Source: Lactiplantibacillus daowaiensis (GTDB lineage: Bacteria > Bacillota > Bacilli > Lactobacillales > Lactobacillaceae). From it: a stretch of DNA of 64,000 nt. Position numbers and translations under genes: made by a program. Positions 50,853 through 59,759 of the stretch are shown here, piece by piece; within the stretch, counting starts at the first letter, position 1; the number at the start of each line of letters is the position of its first letter. The notes under the pieces are model-generated. The model was given only the letters and a program-made list of their open reading frames with translations. It searched no databases and was not told the DNA's origin. Where the stretch lies: positions 186,001 to 250,000 of the forward strand of contig NZ_BJDJ01000001.1 in assembly GCF_005405085.1 (NCBI RefSeq), written 5' to 3'.

Positions 50853-52520
50853 TTAAGCCTTTGCTTTGGTCACCGTTAATGACCAGGGTTGATAGGTGGC
50901 TTGGTCACCAGCATGCGTCACACTGCCTTCTAGCAGTTGGACCGCTGTCGCCGTTGGGTTAGTCATCGTAATTGCTTGGTCCGTCAAATTGCAGGTGACC
51001 GTAGCAGTAACTTTGCCCAGTGTTCGCGTATACTGGAAGATTCCCGCCGGCGTGGCTTGAATCACTTCATCACCTTGGGTAAACAGCGCCGTTTGCTTGA
51101 GCTTTAATAATTTACGATAAAAGTTCAACAAGCTCGTTGGATCGGCTTGTTCACTCGTCACCGCAGTGCTAGTCGTCGGTCCCGCTAACCATGGGGTCAC
51201 ACTAGAAAAACCAGCCTGGGGTTGGTTTTCGGCCCATTGCATTGGTCCCCGGGCGGCCATTTTATGCGTCGCATTCAACATGGCCAGCGCTTGTGCTTTC
51301 GGATAGCCAGCGGCAATTGCTTGATCATAAAATGGCTTGACCGTGCGATCATTGAACGGCGCTAAGTCGGTAAAGTTTAAGTTTTCCATCCCGAGTTCTT
51401 CCCCATAATAAATAATGGGTAACCCACGTTGTAAGTACAGCATCGTCGCCAAGCACTTCAAGCTACGATCGTGATATTGCTTGCTGGCATACCGGGTCGC
51501 CAGTCGCGCCATGTCATGATTGCTCCAATATAAGACTGGTAAGCTGACCCCAGCGAGCTTGGTTTGAATCGTGGTCAATTGGCGTTTCATGCCTTCAACA
51601 TCTAATGCCTTTGGTTGAAAAGCCGCCGGTAATTGTGCATCAAGTTGGTCTTGCCGATCAACTAAGGACCGAAACGTGATGACTGCATTACATTCATTAT
51701 TTTCGGGGCGACTATAATCAATCAACAGTTCTGGGCTCGCTGAAGCTGCCTCGCCGATAATGAAGAGGTCAGGTTTATACTGTCGTAAAGCGCCACAGAA
51801 CTTACTTAAATACGGTTGCACGTTTGGTAAATGCGCATAGAATTCTTCCGCGACCGTTGGCTGATCAGAATTATTCGGCACATTTTGTTTAAAGTTCGCT
51901 TTATCAATATGAATAAACGCGTCTAATCGTAAGCCATCAATGCCTTTATCGACCCAGAACTTCGCAATTTCTAAAACTGAGTGCCGAACTTCAGGATTAC
52001 GCCAATTCAGATCAGGCATGTGCCGGTCAAATAAATGGAAATAATACTGGTCCGTCGCACCTGGGTCAGCTTCCCAAACACTGCCACCAAAAAACGAGCC
52101 CCAATTATTGGGTAACTTGCCCGGCTTCGGCCCGTCCGCCCACAAGTAATAGTCCCGATACAACCCTTGCGGATGCTCAATGGCATCTTGGAACCACGGA
52201 TGTTGATCCGAAGTATGGTTCATGACAAAATCTAGCAATAAATACATGCCATTTTGATGCAGCGCGGCGATCAAGTCTTCGACATCTTGCATCGTGCCTA
52301 AGGATTGGTCAATCGCGTAATAATTCGACACATCATAGCCATTATCGACTTGTGGTGACACATAGATTGGGTTTAGCCACACGGTTGTAATGCCTAACTT
52401 CTTTAAATATGGGATTCGTTGAATCACCCCACGTAAATCCCCGATACCATCATCATTAGTATCTTGAAAACTTTTCGGATAAATCTGATAAATCACTTGC
52501 TGGTCATACCACTTGCCCAT
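50853..52520 (-). CDS. GH13_31 alpha-glucosidase
   Basis: A 555-residue GH13 enzyme related to oligo-1,6-glucosidase and trehalose-6-phosphate hydrolase. Motifs: QVIYQIYPKSFQDTNDDGIG, DFVMNHTS, GLRLDAFIHI (nucleophile), IIGEAAS (acid/base) and WSNHDMARL. It differs from the alpha-glucosidase at 33253 throughout. The ATG at 52520 is first in a two-gene unit with the amylase. A GTTACCGGTAAC operator (52615) and a cre-like site (52546) lie upstream, showing joint control with malE and the other alpha-glucosidase gene. Confidence 0.9.
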   Translation of the reverse strand: MGKWYDQQVIYQIYPKSFQDTNDDGIGDLRGVIQRIPYLKKLGITTVWLNPIYVSPQVDNGYDVSNYYAIDQSLGTMQDVEDLIAALHQNGMYLLLDFVMNHTSDQHPWFQDAIEHPQGLYRDYYLWADGPKPGKLPNNWGSFFGGSVWEADPGATDQYYFHLFDRHMPDLNWRNPEVRHSVLEIAKFWVDKGIDGLRLDAFIHIDKANFKQNVPNNSDQPTVAEEFYAHLPNVQPYLSKFCGALRQYKPDLFIIGEAASASPELLIDYSRPENNECNAVITFRSLVDRQDQLDAQLPAAFQPKALDVEGMKRQLTTIQTKLAGVSLPVLYWSNHDMARLATRYASKQYHDRSLKCLATMLYLQRGLPIIYYGEELGMENLNFTDLAPFNDRTVKPFYDQAIAAGYPKAQALAMLNATHKMAARGPMQWAENQPQAGFSSVTPWLAGPTTSTAVTSEQADPTSLLNFYRKLLKLKQTALFTQGDEVIQATPAGIFQYTRTLGKVTATVTCNLTDQAITMTNPTATAVQLLEGSVTHAGDQATYQPWSLTVTKAKA

Positions 52521-52545
52521 GGCCGCTACCCCCTCATTCCAGTAA

Positions 52546-52561
52546 ATGAAGCGTTTTCACT
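52546..52561. promoter_or_regulatory. cre-like site upstream of the GH13 pair
   Basis: The minus strand contains GTGAAAACGCTTCAT, 13 of 15 to the cre consensus, 26 bases before the start codon. Confidence 0.55.
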
Positions 52562-52614
52562 TCGATGTCTTTAGCGTACCGATTATTAAACCGGGAAACA
52601 AGGGGGTAATTCGT

Positions 52615-52626
52615 GTTACCGGTAAC
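52615..52626. promoter_or_regulatory. LacI-type operator, GTTACCGGTAAC class
   Basis: A perfect palindrome GTTACCGGTAAC centred 100 bp upstream of the GH13_31 gene. Confidence 0.7.
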
Positions 52627-52649
52627 AGCTTTTAACCAATTGGGTATCA

Positions 52650-52675
52650 AAAAAAGACGTCACTTGGACGTCTTC
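52650..52675 (-). terminator. Terminator of the LacI pair
   Basis: On the minus strand AGACGTCCAAGTGACGTCT followed by seven T, 19 bases beyond the stop codon at 52694. Confidence 0.85.
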
Positions 52676-52693
52676 AATCTCAAATAATAGCAA

Positions 52694-53653
52694 TTACAAC
52701 TGGTCATTACGCGTCGAACCACCAATCGACAAGGTTGGCGTTAATTGTTCGATGCCCTGTGATTGACCATCTTTATCAATTTTGGTGAGCAACATGCGCG
52801 CACATTGCACCCCAAGCTCAAAAATCGGTTGCTGCACCGTCGTTAACTTAGGCGTGGCGACTTGATTTAAAAAGACCCCATCAAAGCCAATGATGCCAAA
52901 ATCTTGTGGAATCCGTGCATTAAAAATCGTTAATCCTTTTTCGATGCCAAATGCCAATCGGTCGCTGGCACAAACATAGCACGTGTTCGTCTTCAACGTG
53001 GCCCAATGACTTTCAATATATTCCATCGCTAAGTGACTATGGTTACTGAAGCGATGAATCATCGTCGGTAATTGATGATTTTGCATACTCATCAAATAAC
53101 CCGCCTCACGTGAATATTCGAAAGGTTCCTTAACATTGATCCCGATAAACTCAATCTGGTCATACCCTTGCTTGATCGCATATTCGGTCGCCATTTGCGT
53201 CCCCAACGTATTGTTGGTATCGCAATAATCGAGTTCTAATCGGTTTTCACCAAATAACACAACTGGCCGCTCTAATCGCTGCAGCCACTCAAAATCCGTA
53301 TGGCGCATCCCGGTGACAATATAGCCATCGCATCCGCCAATATCAAAATTATGTTCCGTCACCAGTTGCAATGAGTATTGTTCCTTACCGAGCTCTTTTG
53401 AGATTCCCGCCAGTAAGTTCATATAATATGGTTCAGTCGTGTCCATATCTTCCAAAATAAACAACTTAATAATCTGTGTTCGATTATTAACCAGCGCCTT
53501 AGCGGCAACGTTGGGCCGATAATTCAGCTCCCGCATTGCCGCAAAAACACTCTGCTTTAACTCATCACGGACCTGTTCGGGGTGATTGATCACCCGCGAC
53601 ACCGTCATTTTCGACACATTGGCCCGCTTCGCAACATCCGTTAATGTCGTCAC
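52694..53653 (-). CDS. LacI-family regulator 1 of the maltodextrin locus
   Basis: A 319-residue LacI protein. HTH TLTDVAKRANVSKMTVSRVI, hinge PNVAAKALVNN, then a sugar-binding domain that is unusual at FILEDMDTTEPYYMNLLAGI and ends GIIGFDGVFLNQVATPKLTT. It is 24 bp downstream of the second LacI gene and clearly cotranscribed. It is a candidate reader of one of the two operator classes in this locus. Many lactobacillar and lactococcal MalR-type proteins activate transcription, which the far-upstream position of the GTTACC sites would fit. Confidence 0.9.
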   Translation of the reverse strand: MTTLTDVAKRANVSKMTVSRVINHPEQVRDELKQSVFAAMRELNYRPNVAAKALVNNRTQIIKLFILEDMDTTEPYYMNLLAGISKELGKEQYSLQLVTEHNFDIGGCDGYIVTGMRHTDFEWLQRLERPVVLFGENRLELDYCDTNNTLGTQMATEYAIKQGYDQIEFIGINVKEPFEYSREAGYLMSMQNHQLPTMIHRFSNHSHLAMEYIESHWATLKTNTCYVCASDRLAFGIEKGLTIFNARIPQDFGIIGFDGVFLNQVATPKLTTVQQPIFELGVQCARMLLTKIDKDGQSQGIEQLTPTLSIGGSTRNDQL

Positions 53654-53677
53654 ACTTACACCCCCGAGTCTAATGTG

Positions 53678-54685
53678 TTACATCGTTACAACTGAATGCC
53701 GTTCAATAATTTGATGCGGTACGATTAATTTGGTTGATAAATGTTCCTCATTTTGCAGACTGACCGCGATTTTAGCCGCTTCATTACCGAGTCGACGTGG
53801 GAAAATCTCTACCGACGTCAACGCGGGATGCGCCGCTTCAGAAAAGACTGAGTTATTGAAGCCAATGATCGATACATCGCGATTTTCAACCACCGTTGAT
53901 GACTTCAGGACTTGTTGAATGCGCAAGCCTAACATATCATCGACCGTAATAAACGCCGTGATTTCCGGATGTTGCGTTAAATATTGCACGATCAGCTGCC
54001 GTCCCCCAGGATATTCTTTGGCCGGTAATTCAAATGAATTAATGAGCAAACCGTTATCCATCATCACGCGCTGATAGCCGAGCATCCGATCGTTTTGCAC
54101 CATCTTTTTTAAATCATTATAAACAAAACAAATATTTTGATGGCCATGATCAACTAAAAATTGCGCCGCATCGGAACCTGCTAAAATGTTGTCATTATCA
54201 ACGTAGGGCGTTTCGTTAACGAGCTGATACGGCTTGCCAATCATGACATACTGCGCATTTAGCTGCCGTAATTTCGTTAAAATCGGATCGTCCTTCTCTG
54301 AATATAATACAATAAATCGACGGATCATGCCTTGGGTCACCATAATATCGATACTATTTAATAATTCTGCTTGTGACGAGCCAGTCGCCAAATTGACCAT
54401 AGTTTGTGCATGATAGCACGCTTCACTAATCCCACGTAAAACTTTTAAGAAGAATGGATTCGTAAAAATTTCATGGTGGTCGACTGGCAAAATCACCCCA
54501 ACCGCATTACTCCGTTTGTTGGCCAAACTTTGCGCATTAAAATCTGGGGCGTAATGGAGTGACTCCATGGCTTTCCAGACCCGTAATTTAGTTTTTTGAC
54601 TAATTGCTGGATTATCGTGCATCGCCCGCGATGCCGTCGAGGGCGAGACTTTTGCGAGCTTGGCTACATCTTTAATCGTCGCCAT
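53678..54685 (-). CDS. malR: LacI-family regulator 2 (MalR-like)
   Basis: A 335-residue LacI protein. HTH TIKDVAKLAKVSPSTASRAM, then DNPAISQKTKLRVWKAMESL, similar to streptococcal and lactococcal MalR; hinge PDFNAQSLANK. The effector domain has VGVILPVDHHEIFTNPFFLK and VSIIGFNNSVFSEAAHPALT. A TGCAACCGGTTGCA palindrome (54745-54758) lies 60 bases before its start, pointing to autoregulation, and a near copy lies at malE. It is first in the two-LacI transcript. GGAGGTAATC precedes the ATG. Confidence 0.9.
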   Translation of the reverse strand: MATIKDVAKLAKVSPSTASRAMHDNPAISQKTKLRVWKAMESLHYAPDFNAQSLANKRSNAVGVILPVDHHEIFTNPFFLKVLRGISEACYHAQTMVNLATGSSQAELLNSIDIMVTQGMIRRFIVLYSEKDDPILTKLRQLNAQYVMIGKPYQLVNETPYVDNDNILAGSDAAQFLVDHGHQNICFVYNDLKKMVQNDRMLGYQRVMMDNGLLINSFELPAKEYPGGRQLIVQYLTQHPEITAFITVDDMLGLRIQQVLKSSTVVENRDVSIIGFNNSVFSEAAHPALTSVEIFPRRLGNEAAKIAVSLQNEEHLSTKLIVPHQIIERHSVVTM

Positions 54686-54744
54686 ATGATTACCTCCAAT
54701 GTTTCCGTTTTCATAGCTACATTGTAAAGGTTTGAAATTGTTAA

Positions 54745-54758
54745 TGCAACCGGTTGCA
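54745..54758. promoter_or_regulatory. LacI-type operator, TGCAACCGGTTGCA class
   Basis: A perfect 14-bp palindrome between the GH31 terminator and the malR-like start. Confidence 0.7.
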
Positions 54759-54770
54759 AAAAGATTGCAT

Positions 54771-54801
54771 AAAAAACGAACTATCGGCTTGATAGTCCGT
54801 T
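54771..54801 (-). terminator. Terminator of the GH31 gene
   Basis: On the minus strand CGGACTATCAAGCCGATAGTTCG followed by TTTTTTAT; it lies 8 bases after the stop codon at 54809. Confidence 0.85.
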
Positions 54802-54808
54802 TGGCCGG

Positions 54809-57046
54809 TTAACGACCAATCAATTCAGCAATCATCCCTTTAATCGCTGGATCACTAACCGTTGATAAATAACTCATGACTTTAGCAGGATCGTCCGCCT
54901 CGCTGTAAGCTTGCCATACGGCGAGCTTCGTTTCAAAATCCAGCTTAGCAAATTGTAATCGTTGTTTGATGAGCTGCGTCACCAGGGATTGTTGGTCGAC
55001 TTGACGATAATCCGCATAACTAACCGTCGTTGCCGTTTGCGTACAAGTGTCCGCGACCGCACCAACTAAAACAACTTGATATTGCCGCTCAGCTGGGATT
55101 AACTCGGCCCCAACTTTAACAGCAATCGTCAACTGCTGGTGGGCTTCATCCCAAGTTAATTCGGTCTTGGCTAACTGATCACCTTGATGCTCAACTAATG
55201 TATAGTGACCATCGGTACCCGTAAAGACCTTCAAGACCAGCTTCGTTGGTAATTGATCAACGGGCGCCAGATAATCTGGATTAAGCGGCACAATGCTCCC
55301 GGCTTTCACGAAGACCGGATAAGTGGCTTTTTCGCGGTAAGCTTCAAAGACGCGATCGCCTTGATAACGCAAACCAGTAAAGAAGTCATACCACGTGCCC
55401 TTTGGTAACCAGACTTTGGTTTGTCCCAAATTGGCGGTCGAATCAGCTGGTGTCGTAATCGGGGCCACAATCATGGCCGGACCGAATTGATATTCATTAG
55501 GTAAATCGTAAGCCATCGCCGCTTCAGGATGTTGGTAATACATCGGTTGCACTAGCGGTATCCCATGCGCGTGGGTTTGATAGTTGGCACTGTCCAAATA
55601 AGGAACAAGTTGACTCCGCAATTGCAAGAAATCAATCATCACTGGCGCAATCGTTTGGTCGTAATTCCAAGGTTCTTTGCCCATAAAGATATTGTTTGAA
55701 CTGTGTAATCGTAAAATCGGGCTAAAGACGCCTAATTGTAGCCAGCGTAAAGAAAGTTCACCGTCGTAAGTGCCTCGCATATGGCCACCAATATCATGAC
55801 TCCACCACGTATAACCAATATTGCTGGCCGTCGCGGTAAAGTATGGCTGGAACTGTAGTGAGGCCCATGACGCCACCGTATCGCCAGAAAAGCCAATCGG
55901 ATAGCGATGACTACCGGGACCTGCATAGCGAGATAAAATTAGCCCTTCACCGGGATGCTGACGCGCATTATCGGTATAGTGATCAATATTAAGGAGCCAG
56001 AGTGGATCGATGCGCGTTTTACCACGCGCCCCACCTTGTTGCCAGTCTAGCCACCAAAAATCGACGCCTTGCGCTTCCAATTGATGATGTAGGTCAAAGT
56101 AAGCTTGTTTAAAAGCCGCGTTTTGCAAATCAAATAAAGCTGGTTGTTCGTTGGCCGTATCGAGTTTGAGTTGCCTCGCAACCGCTGGATAACACGCTTC
56201 ACTAGGCCGAATACCAGACGCCGGATGGACATTTAATGTCACTTTGCGGCCCTGTTGATGAAGTTTCGTCATCATTTTGGCCGGATCAGGGAAATAGTCA
56301 CGATTCCACGTATACCCAGTCCAGCCACTCCCGTATTTGGCGGGGATCGCTGTCGTATGCCAGTTCATATCAAACACCGTAACTGCAATCGGGACTTGCT
56401 GCTCATCGAAATGTTGCATTAATTTTAAATATTCCGCTTGGGTGTAGGGATAAAAACGACTCCACCAGTTACCCAGTGCGTAGCGTGGCACCAATGGCGG
56501 AAAACCAGTGAGTTGATAATAAGCTTTGAGCGTGGCTTGATAGTCGCGACCATAGGCAAAATAATACAGATCAGTCTCCGCCTGTTCACGCGCCGTTGCG
56601 GTCGTCCCTTCAAGAATAAATGAGTCGGAATCATCCAACACACTGAAGCCATCTTTTGACATTAAACCATCCGCCAATGGAATCGCCCCATCAGCCCGGT
56701 CTAACGTGCGCGCCGTGCCTTTGAGATTTTTTTCGTTCGTTTCCCCAAAATACCAGCGACTGTAGTGCACGCCATAATTAGAGGCCGCATCAATCATCAA
56801 GGTGTCCGCCGCAAAGGCCCCGCCTTCGTAATACAAGTGAAAACCAGCCGTTTTAATTTCTAACTGATGACCATGTTCATTTTGATAAATTTTAAATTCT
56901 GGCACTGGAAATTTCCGATTTTGAACGGCCTGCGTATGCCGGTCTTCAAATTGACCACTAGCTGAATACTCCAACCGAATCAACTTATCGGTCAGCACGG
57001 TAAAGCGTGCATGGTCGCCAACGATTTGATTACCTGTGACTTGCAT
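54809..57046 (-). CDS. GH31 alpha-glucosidase
   Basis: A 745-residue GH31 enzyme, intracellular (no signal peptide). The nucleophile is Asp in FWWLDWQQGG; the acid/base is Asp in GFSGDTVASWASL; WWSHDIGGH is the third family block. It should release glucose from the non-reducing ends of alpha-glucans or branched maltodextrins; GH31 also covers alpha-xylosidases, so the substrate is not fixed. Start taken at ATG 57046, nine bases after GGAGGGG. It is a single gene between terminators. A cre-like site and an inverted repeat lie upstream. Confidence 0.9.
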   Translation of the reverse strand: MQVTGNQIVGDHARFTVLTDKLIRLEYSASGQFEDRHTQAVQNRKFPVPEFKIYQNEHGHQLEIKTAGFHLYYEGGAFAADTLMIDAASNYGVHYSRWYFGETNEKNLKGTARTLDRADGAIPLADGLMSKDGFSVLDDSDSFILEGTTATAREQAETDLYYFAYGRDYQATLKAYYQLTGFPPLVPRYALGNWWSRFYPYTQAEYLKLMQHFDEQQVPIAVTVFDMNWHTTAIPAKYGSGWTGYTWNRDYFPDPAKMMTKLHQQGRKVTLNVHPASGIRPSEACYPAVARQLKLDTANEQPALFDLQNAAFKQAYFDLHHQLEAQGVDFWWLDWQQGGARGKTRIDPLWLLNIDHYTDNARQHPGEGLILSRYAGPGSHRYPIGFSGDTVASWASLQFQPYFTATASNIGYTWWSHDIGGHMRGTYDGELSLRWLQLGVFSPILRLHSSNNIFMGKEPWNYDQTIAPVMIDFLQLRSQLVPYLDSANYQTHAHGIPLVQPMYYQHPEAAMAYDLPNEYQFGPAMIVAPITTPADSTANLGQTKVWLPKGTWYDFFTGLRYQGDRVFEAYREKATYPVFVKAGSIVPLNPDYLAPVDQLPTKLVLKVFTGTDGHYTLVEHQGDQLAKTELTWDEAHQQLTIAVKVGAELIPAERQYQVVLVGAVADTCTQTATTVSYADYRQVDQQSLVTQLIKQRLQFAKLDFETKLAVWQAYSEADDPAKVMSYLSTVSDPAIKGMIAELIGR

Positions 57047-57148
57047 ATAGTTATACCCCTCCAACAAATGACCTTACAATTACCGTAACACGACGGTTTA
57101 ATGCAACCACCACGTTGTTGTAAAGTTCTTATGTATTTATTGCTAAAC

Positions 57149-57188
57149 AAACGTGTTAACGTTTCCAGTGTAATGTAAAGCGGTTTCA
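57149..57188. promoter_or_regulatory. Inverted repeat and cre-like site upstream of the GH31 gene
   Basis: AAACGTGTTAACGTTT (57149-57164) is an inverted repeat with GTTA between the arms. TGTAAAGCGGTTTCA (57174-57188) shares AAAGCGGTTTC with the malE cre site but fits the full consensus at only 13 of 15. Both lie 100-140 bases before the start. Confidence 0.5.
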
Positions 57189-57215
57189 TTTTAAAGGGGT
57201 AATTTTCAATGATAC

Positions 57216-57243
57216 TAAAAAATACCCGCATTTGCGGGCATTT
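57216..57243 (-). terminator. Terminator of the DUF262 gene
   Basis: On the minus strand AATGCCCGCAAATGCGGGTATT followed by a T-run, 6 bases after the stop codon at 57249. Confidence 0.85.
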
Positions 57244-57248
57244 GGAGA

Positions 57249-58865
57249 TTAGCACCAGACATTCACAGCTGTATTTAAAACTGATAGTTGGCGTTGTGTG
57301 ACCAAGTCATCATCCATTTGTTTAACCTTAGCCATCATTCGTGTACTTGCAAGCTTTGATTCCGCTAAAACTTCATTTATTGGCTGATTCTGCTTACGAA
57401 TGCGGACATTCTCTTCTTTTGTGACCAATACTTTATTGCCAATTTGATTGGCATTTTCAATATGTTCATTAAGTGTTAAGACCTTAACCGCATTAATATC
57501 AATTAAATCTTGTTCAGCTTGATAATAAGTCTCAAAGAGCAAATGTTTCGCAACCTTTTCAGTCTTGGCTTGAAAGTGCGCCCAACTCGCTTTAAATTGA
57601 GACGTTGACAGCATGTCTACTGCAATTGCTTCATTGATTTCAACAACAGTTTTTAACCGATGATCATTTACTTGTTCAGCAATCATGGAAAACATCTTTT
57701 CATATTTATTAGCGACTAAGCCACCAACCGTAAAGTTGTAAACAATGAAACTATAAATCTTGTGTAATACCGGTAACAAGTCTGCCTCAGTAAACCCATT
57801 TTTAATCATTGCTAAAACCAGCGGATAAAATGTTTTGCCACCCATATCTTTCAATACACCCAACATGACAATAACTTGTTCATCTTCAAAATAAGCATTA
57901 TTTTTAGGACTCGTCATCGCAACAAACACATCAGCCAGCCTATTCAACTCTTCTGCAAATGTTATGGCATCACTACTAGTTCCAATCCTACTGTGAATCG
58001 CTTTATACAATGCCTTTTCTGTTGCAAATTTACGTGTTGCGTTCCAATAAGCCCGAATAAAACGCGTTGTCATTCCGGAATCATTATTCAACCGATCCAT
58101 CATCTGATTCCAAGTCGTTTGAACCGTCTCTAGCTCATATTGTGCAGTTCGAAAAACATGATTCTTCAATAAATCACTAGCATTTAAGTCACGACCACGA
58201 GCATTTAGCGTTTCAAAAATAACAAAAGCCGCGGCCTCATCCGGTGTCACAATCGTGATTACAAAAAAGCTTTGTGTCAAATGCTTATACAACATCTTTA
58301 AATAGTTCAAACGTTCATTACTAGTTTTAAACTGATGTAACATCTCTGCAACGTGTTTTTGTAACAGTGTAAACGTCTGATTAATATTCTTGAGCGATTG
58401 TTCCTGTGTTTTCGGTGCATTAACAAAAGCTTGTGGTGTCTGAATATACTTATCGAAGTAAGCTCGCACTGAATCACTCTGTACTAAATGATAGTGCAGC
58501 CGATTTCCGATAATGTCCTCTTGTAAATCATTGGCACGAATTTTCGCTTCAGAACCATTCTGATCATCAGCTTCAGCTAGCGCCAATAGTGCATCACGAA
58601 TCACCGCAAAGAAAATAGTTACCGTTGTTAGCCGCTGTTGACCGTCAATGATATATTGTTTCTCATTACTACTGTTCATGACAATCTGACCAAAAAAGTG
58701 ATCAACTTGATTATCATCCATTACTTCCATTAAGTCATTCCACAAATCATCAACTTGATCAGCCCCCCATGCATAACCACGCTGATAAATCGGAATCGCC
58801 ATATTAGTCACTTCTTTAAAAAGTGCTTCTAAACTATATTGTGTAAAAGATAGATTTCCAGCCAT
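57249..58865 (-). CDS. DUF262 protein with decayed DUF1524-like C-terminus (GmrSD-like)
   Basis: A 538-residue DUF262 protein. IPIYQRGYAW (24-33) and YIIDGQQRLTT (71-81) are the hallmark DGQQR-type motifs of GmrS, the NTPase-like part of type IV restriction enzymes that act on modified DNA; IFETLNARGRDLNASDLLKN follows. GmrD-type DUF1524 nucleases carry HxxP and a downstream Asn/His core; here the matching segment (LTLNEHIENANQIGNKVLVT) lacks the HxxP motif, so nuclease activity is doubtful. The gene is more AT-rich than neighbours and stands alone. Phage defence or another regulatory role is possible. GGAGTTAATT precedes the ATG. Confidence 0.85.
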   Translation of the reverse strand: MAGNLSFTQYSLEALFKEVTNMAIPIYQRGYAWGADQVDDLWNDLMEVMDDNQVDHFFGQIVMNSSNEKQYIIDGQQRLTTVTIFFAVIRDALLALAEADDQNGSEAKIRANDLQEDIIGNRLHYHLVQSDSVRAYFDKYIQTPQAFVNAPKTQEQSLKNINQTFTLLQKHVAEMLHQFKTSNERLNYLKMLYKHLTQSFFVITIVTPDEAAAFVIFETLNARGRDLNASDLLKNHVFRTAQYELETVQTTWNQMMDRLNNDSGMTTRFIRAYWNATRKFATEKALYKAIHSRIGTSSDAITFAEELNRLADVFVAMTSPKNNAYFEDEQVIVMLGVLKDMGGKTFYPLVLAMIKNGFTEADLLPVLHKIYSFIVYNFTVGGLVANKYEKMFSMIAEQVNDHRLKTVVEINEAIAVDMLSTSQFKASWAHFQAKTEKVAKHLLFETYYQAEQDLIDINAVKVLTLNEHIENANQIGNKVLVTKEENVRIRKQNQPINEVLAESKLASTRMMAKVKQMDDDLVTQRQLSVLNTAVNVWC

Positions 58866-59181
58866 AATTAACTCCTTTAGTTTTTGATGTTACATCAGTT
58901 AATTACGTAAATTATTGCTTAGATTTTTTTAATCTTAATTTAGCATCACTATTCTGATGGTTCTAGCAGCAACAATAATTCAAAATATTTTCTTTTTAAT
59001 GTGAACCACTTTTAATCTCCGAAACTACTAATTAATTGTTTCAATAAATATAAGCACCAAGATGTACTGGATTATTATAAATATCGTTATAGCAACTTTT
59101 TATAGCCTATCAACACCCTGGTCTTCTATTAAAATTATCGTTATACTACGTGCACTAACAATCGCTTAGGAGGACATTTTC
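58866..59181. other. AT-rich intergenic region
   Basis: No gene is seen. Direct repeats ATATCGTTATAGCA (59082) and TTATCGTTATACTA (59136) occur before the FolT-like gene; TTATACT may be its -10 box. No conserved tetrahydrofolate riboswitch sequence is visible. Confidence 0.45.
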
Positions 59182-59700
59182 GTGACAACACATTCATCCA
59201 TCAAATCACTAACCTTACTTGGCGTTTTAACCGCCATGCAAATTGTTTTAGGCAGTTTATTATCCATTCAATTTCTAACCACTAAGATTGCTTTCGCTTT
59301 TATCATTGTTGCTATTACGGCCAGACTATTTCCACCACTAATTACGGCCGGTAGCACCGCGTTAGCTTACTTTCTAGGTATGCTGTTATTTCCAAAGTTC
59401 ACGTTTTTCCCTGGGTTTATCCTGACCGCCTTTTTAACCGGACTCGTCTTTGGCTATGCGTTTTATCGCCAAACATCTTTAACGCGTATTCTCATCGCCA
59501 ACTTTATTGTCACATTTATCTTGAACTTGTTTTTAAACAGCTTGTGGTTACATCTGATGTACCTCACACCTTGGTCGGTTTTATTAACAACGCGATTTAT
59601 TCAAGAAGTTGTCACGATCATCATTTACACGGCCATATTGGTTATCTTATTTAAAGTACCCATTTTGAACCAACTAACTGAGCGCTTTAATCTTCACTAA
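59182..59700 (+). CDS. folT: ECF transporter substrate-binding component (FolT-like)
   Basis: A 172-residue membrane protein with six helices. FFPGFILTAFLTGLVFG is the FolT-type signature; the N-terminal LLGVLTAMQIVLGSLLSIQF carries the LTALQ-like S-component motif and LNLFLNSLWLHLMYLTP the next FolT block. It should bind folate or a relative and use the shared EcfAA'T module coded elsewhere. It starts at GTG 59182 behind AGGAGGAC. It is alone in its transcript, ended by a strong terminator. Confidence 0.82.
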   Translation: MTTHSSIKSLTLLGVLTAMQIVLGSLLSIQFLTTKIAFAFIIVAITARLFPPLITAGSTALAYFLGMLLFPKFTFFPGFILTAFLTGLVFGYAFYRQTSLTRILIANFIVTFILNLFLNSLWLHLMYLTPWSVLLTTRFIQEVVTIIIYTAILVILFKVPILNQLTERFNLH

Positions 59701-59713
59701 GCCATTGACACCA

Positions 59714-59748
59714 CTAAAAAAGCGTAGCCACGTTGGCTACGCTTTTTA
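59714..59748. terminator. Bidirectional terminator
   Basis: AAAAAAGCGTAGCCACGTTGGCTACGCTTTTT forms a long stem between convergent genes. Confidence 0.9.
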
Positions 59749-59759
59749 CCTAAATTCAA

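Noticed and set aside
58866-59181. Tetrahydrofolate riboswitch before the FolT-like gene
   Set aside because: The conserved sequence and pseudoknot elements are not present.
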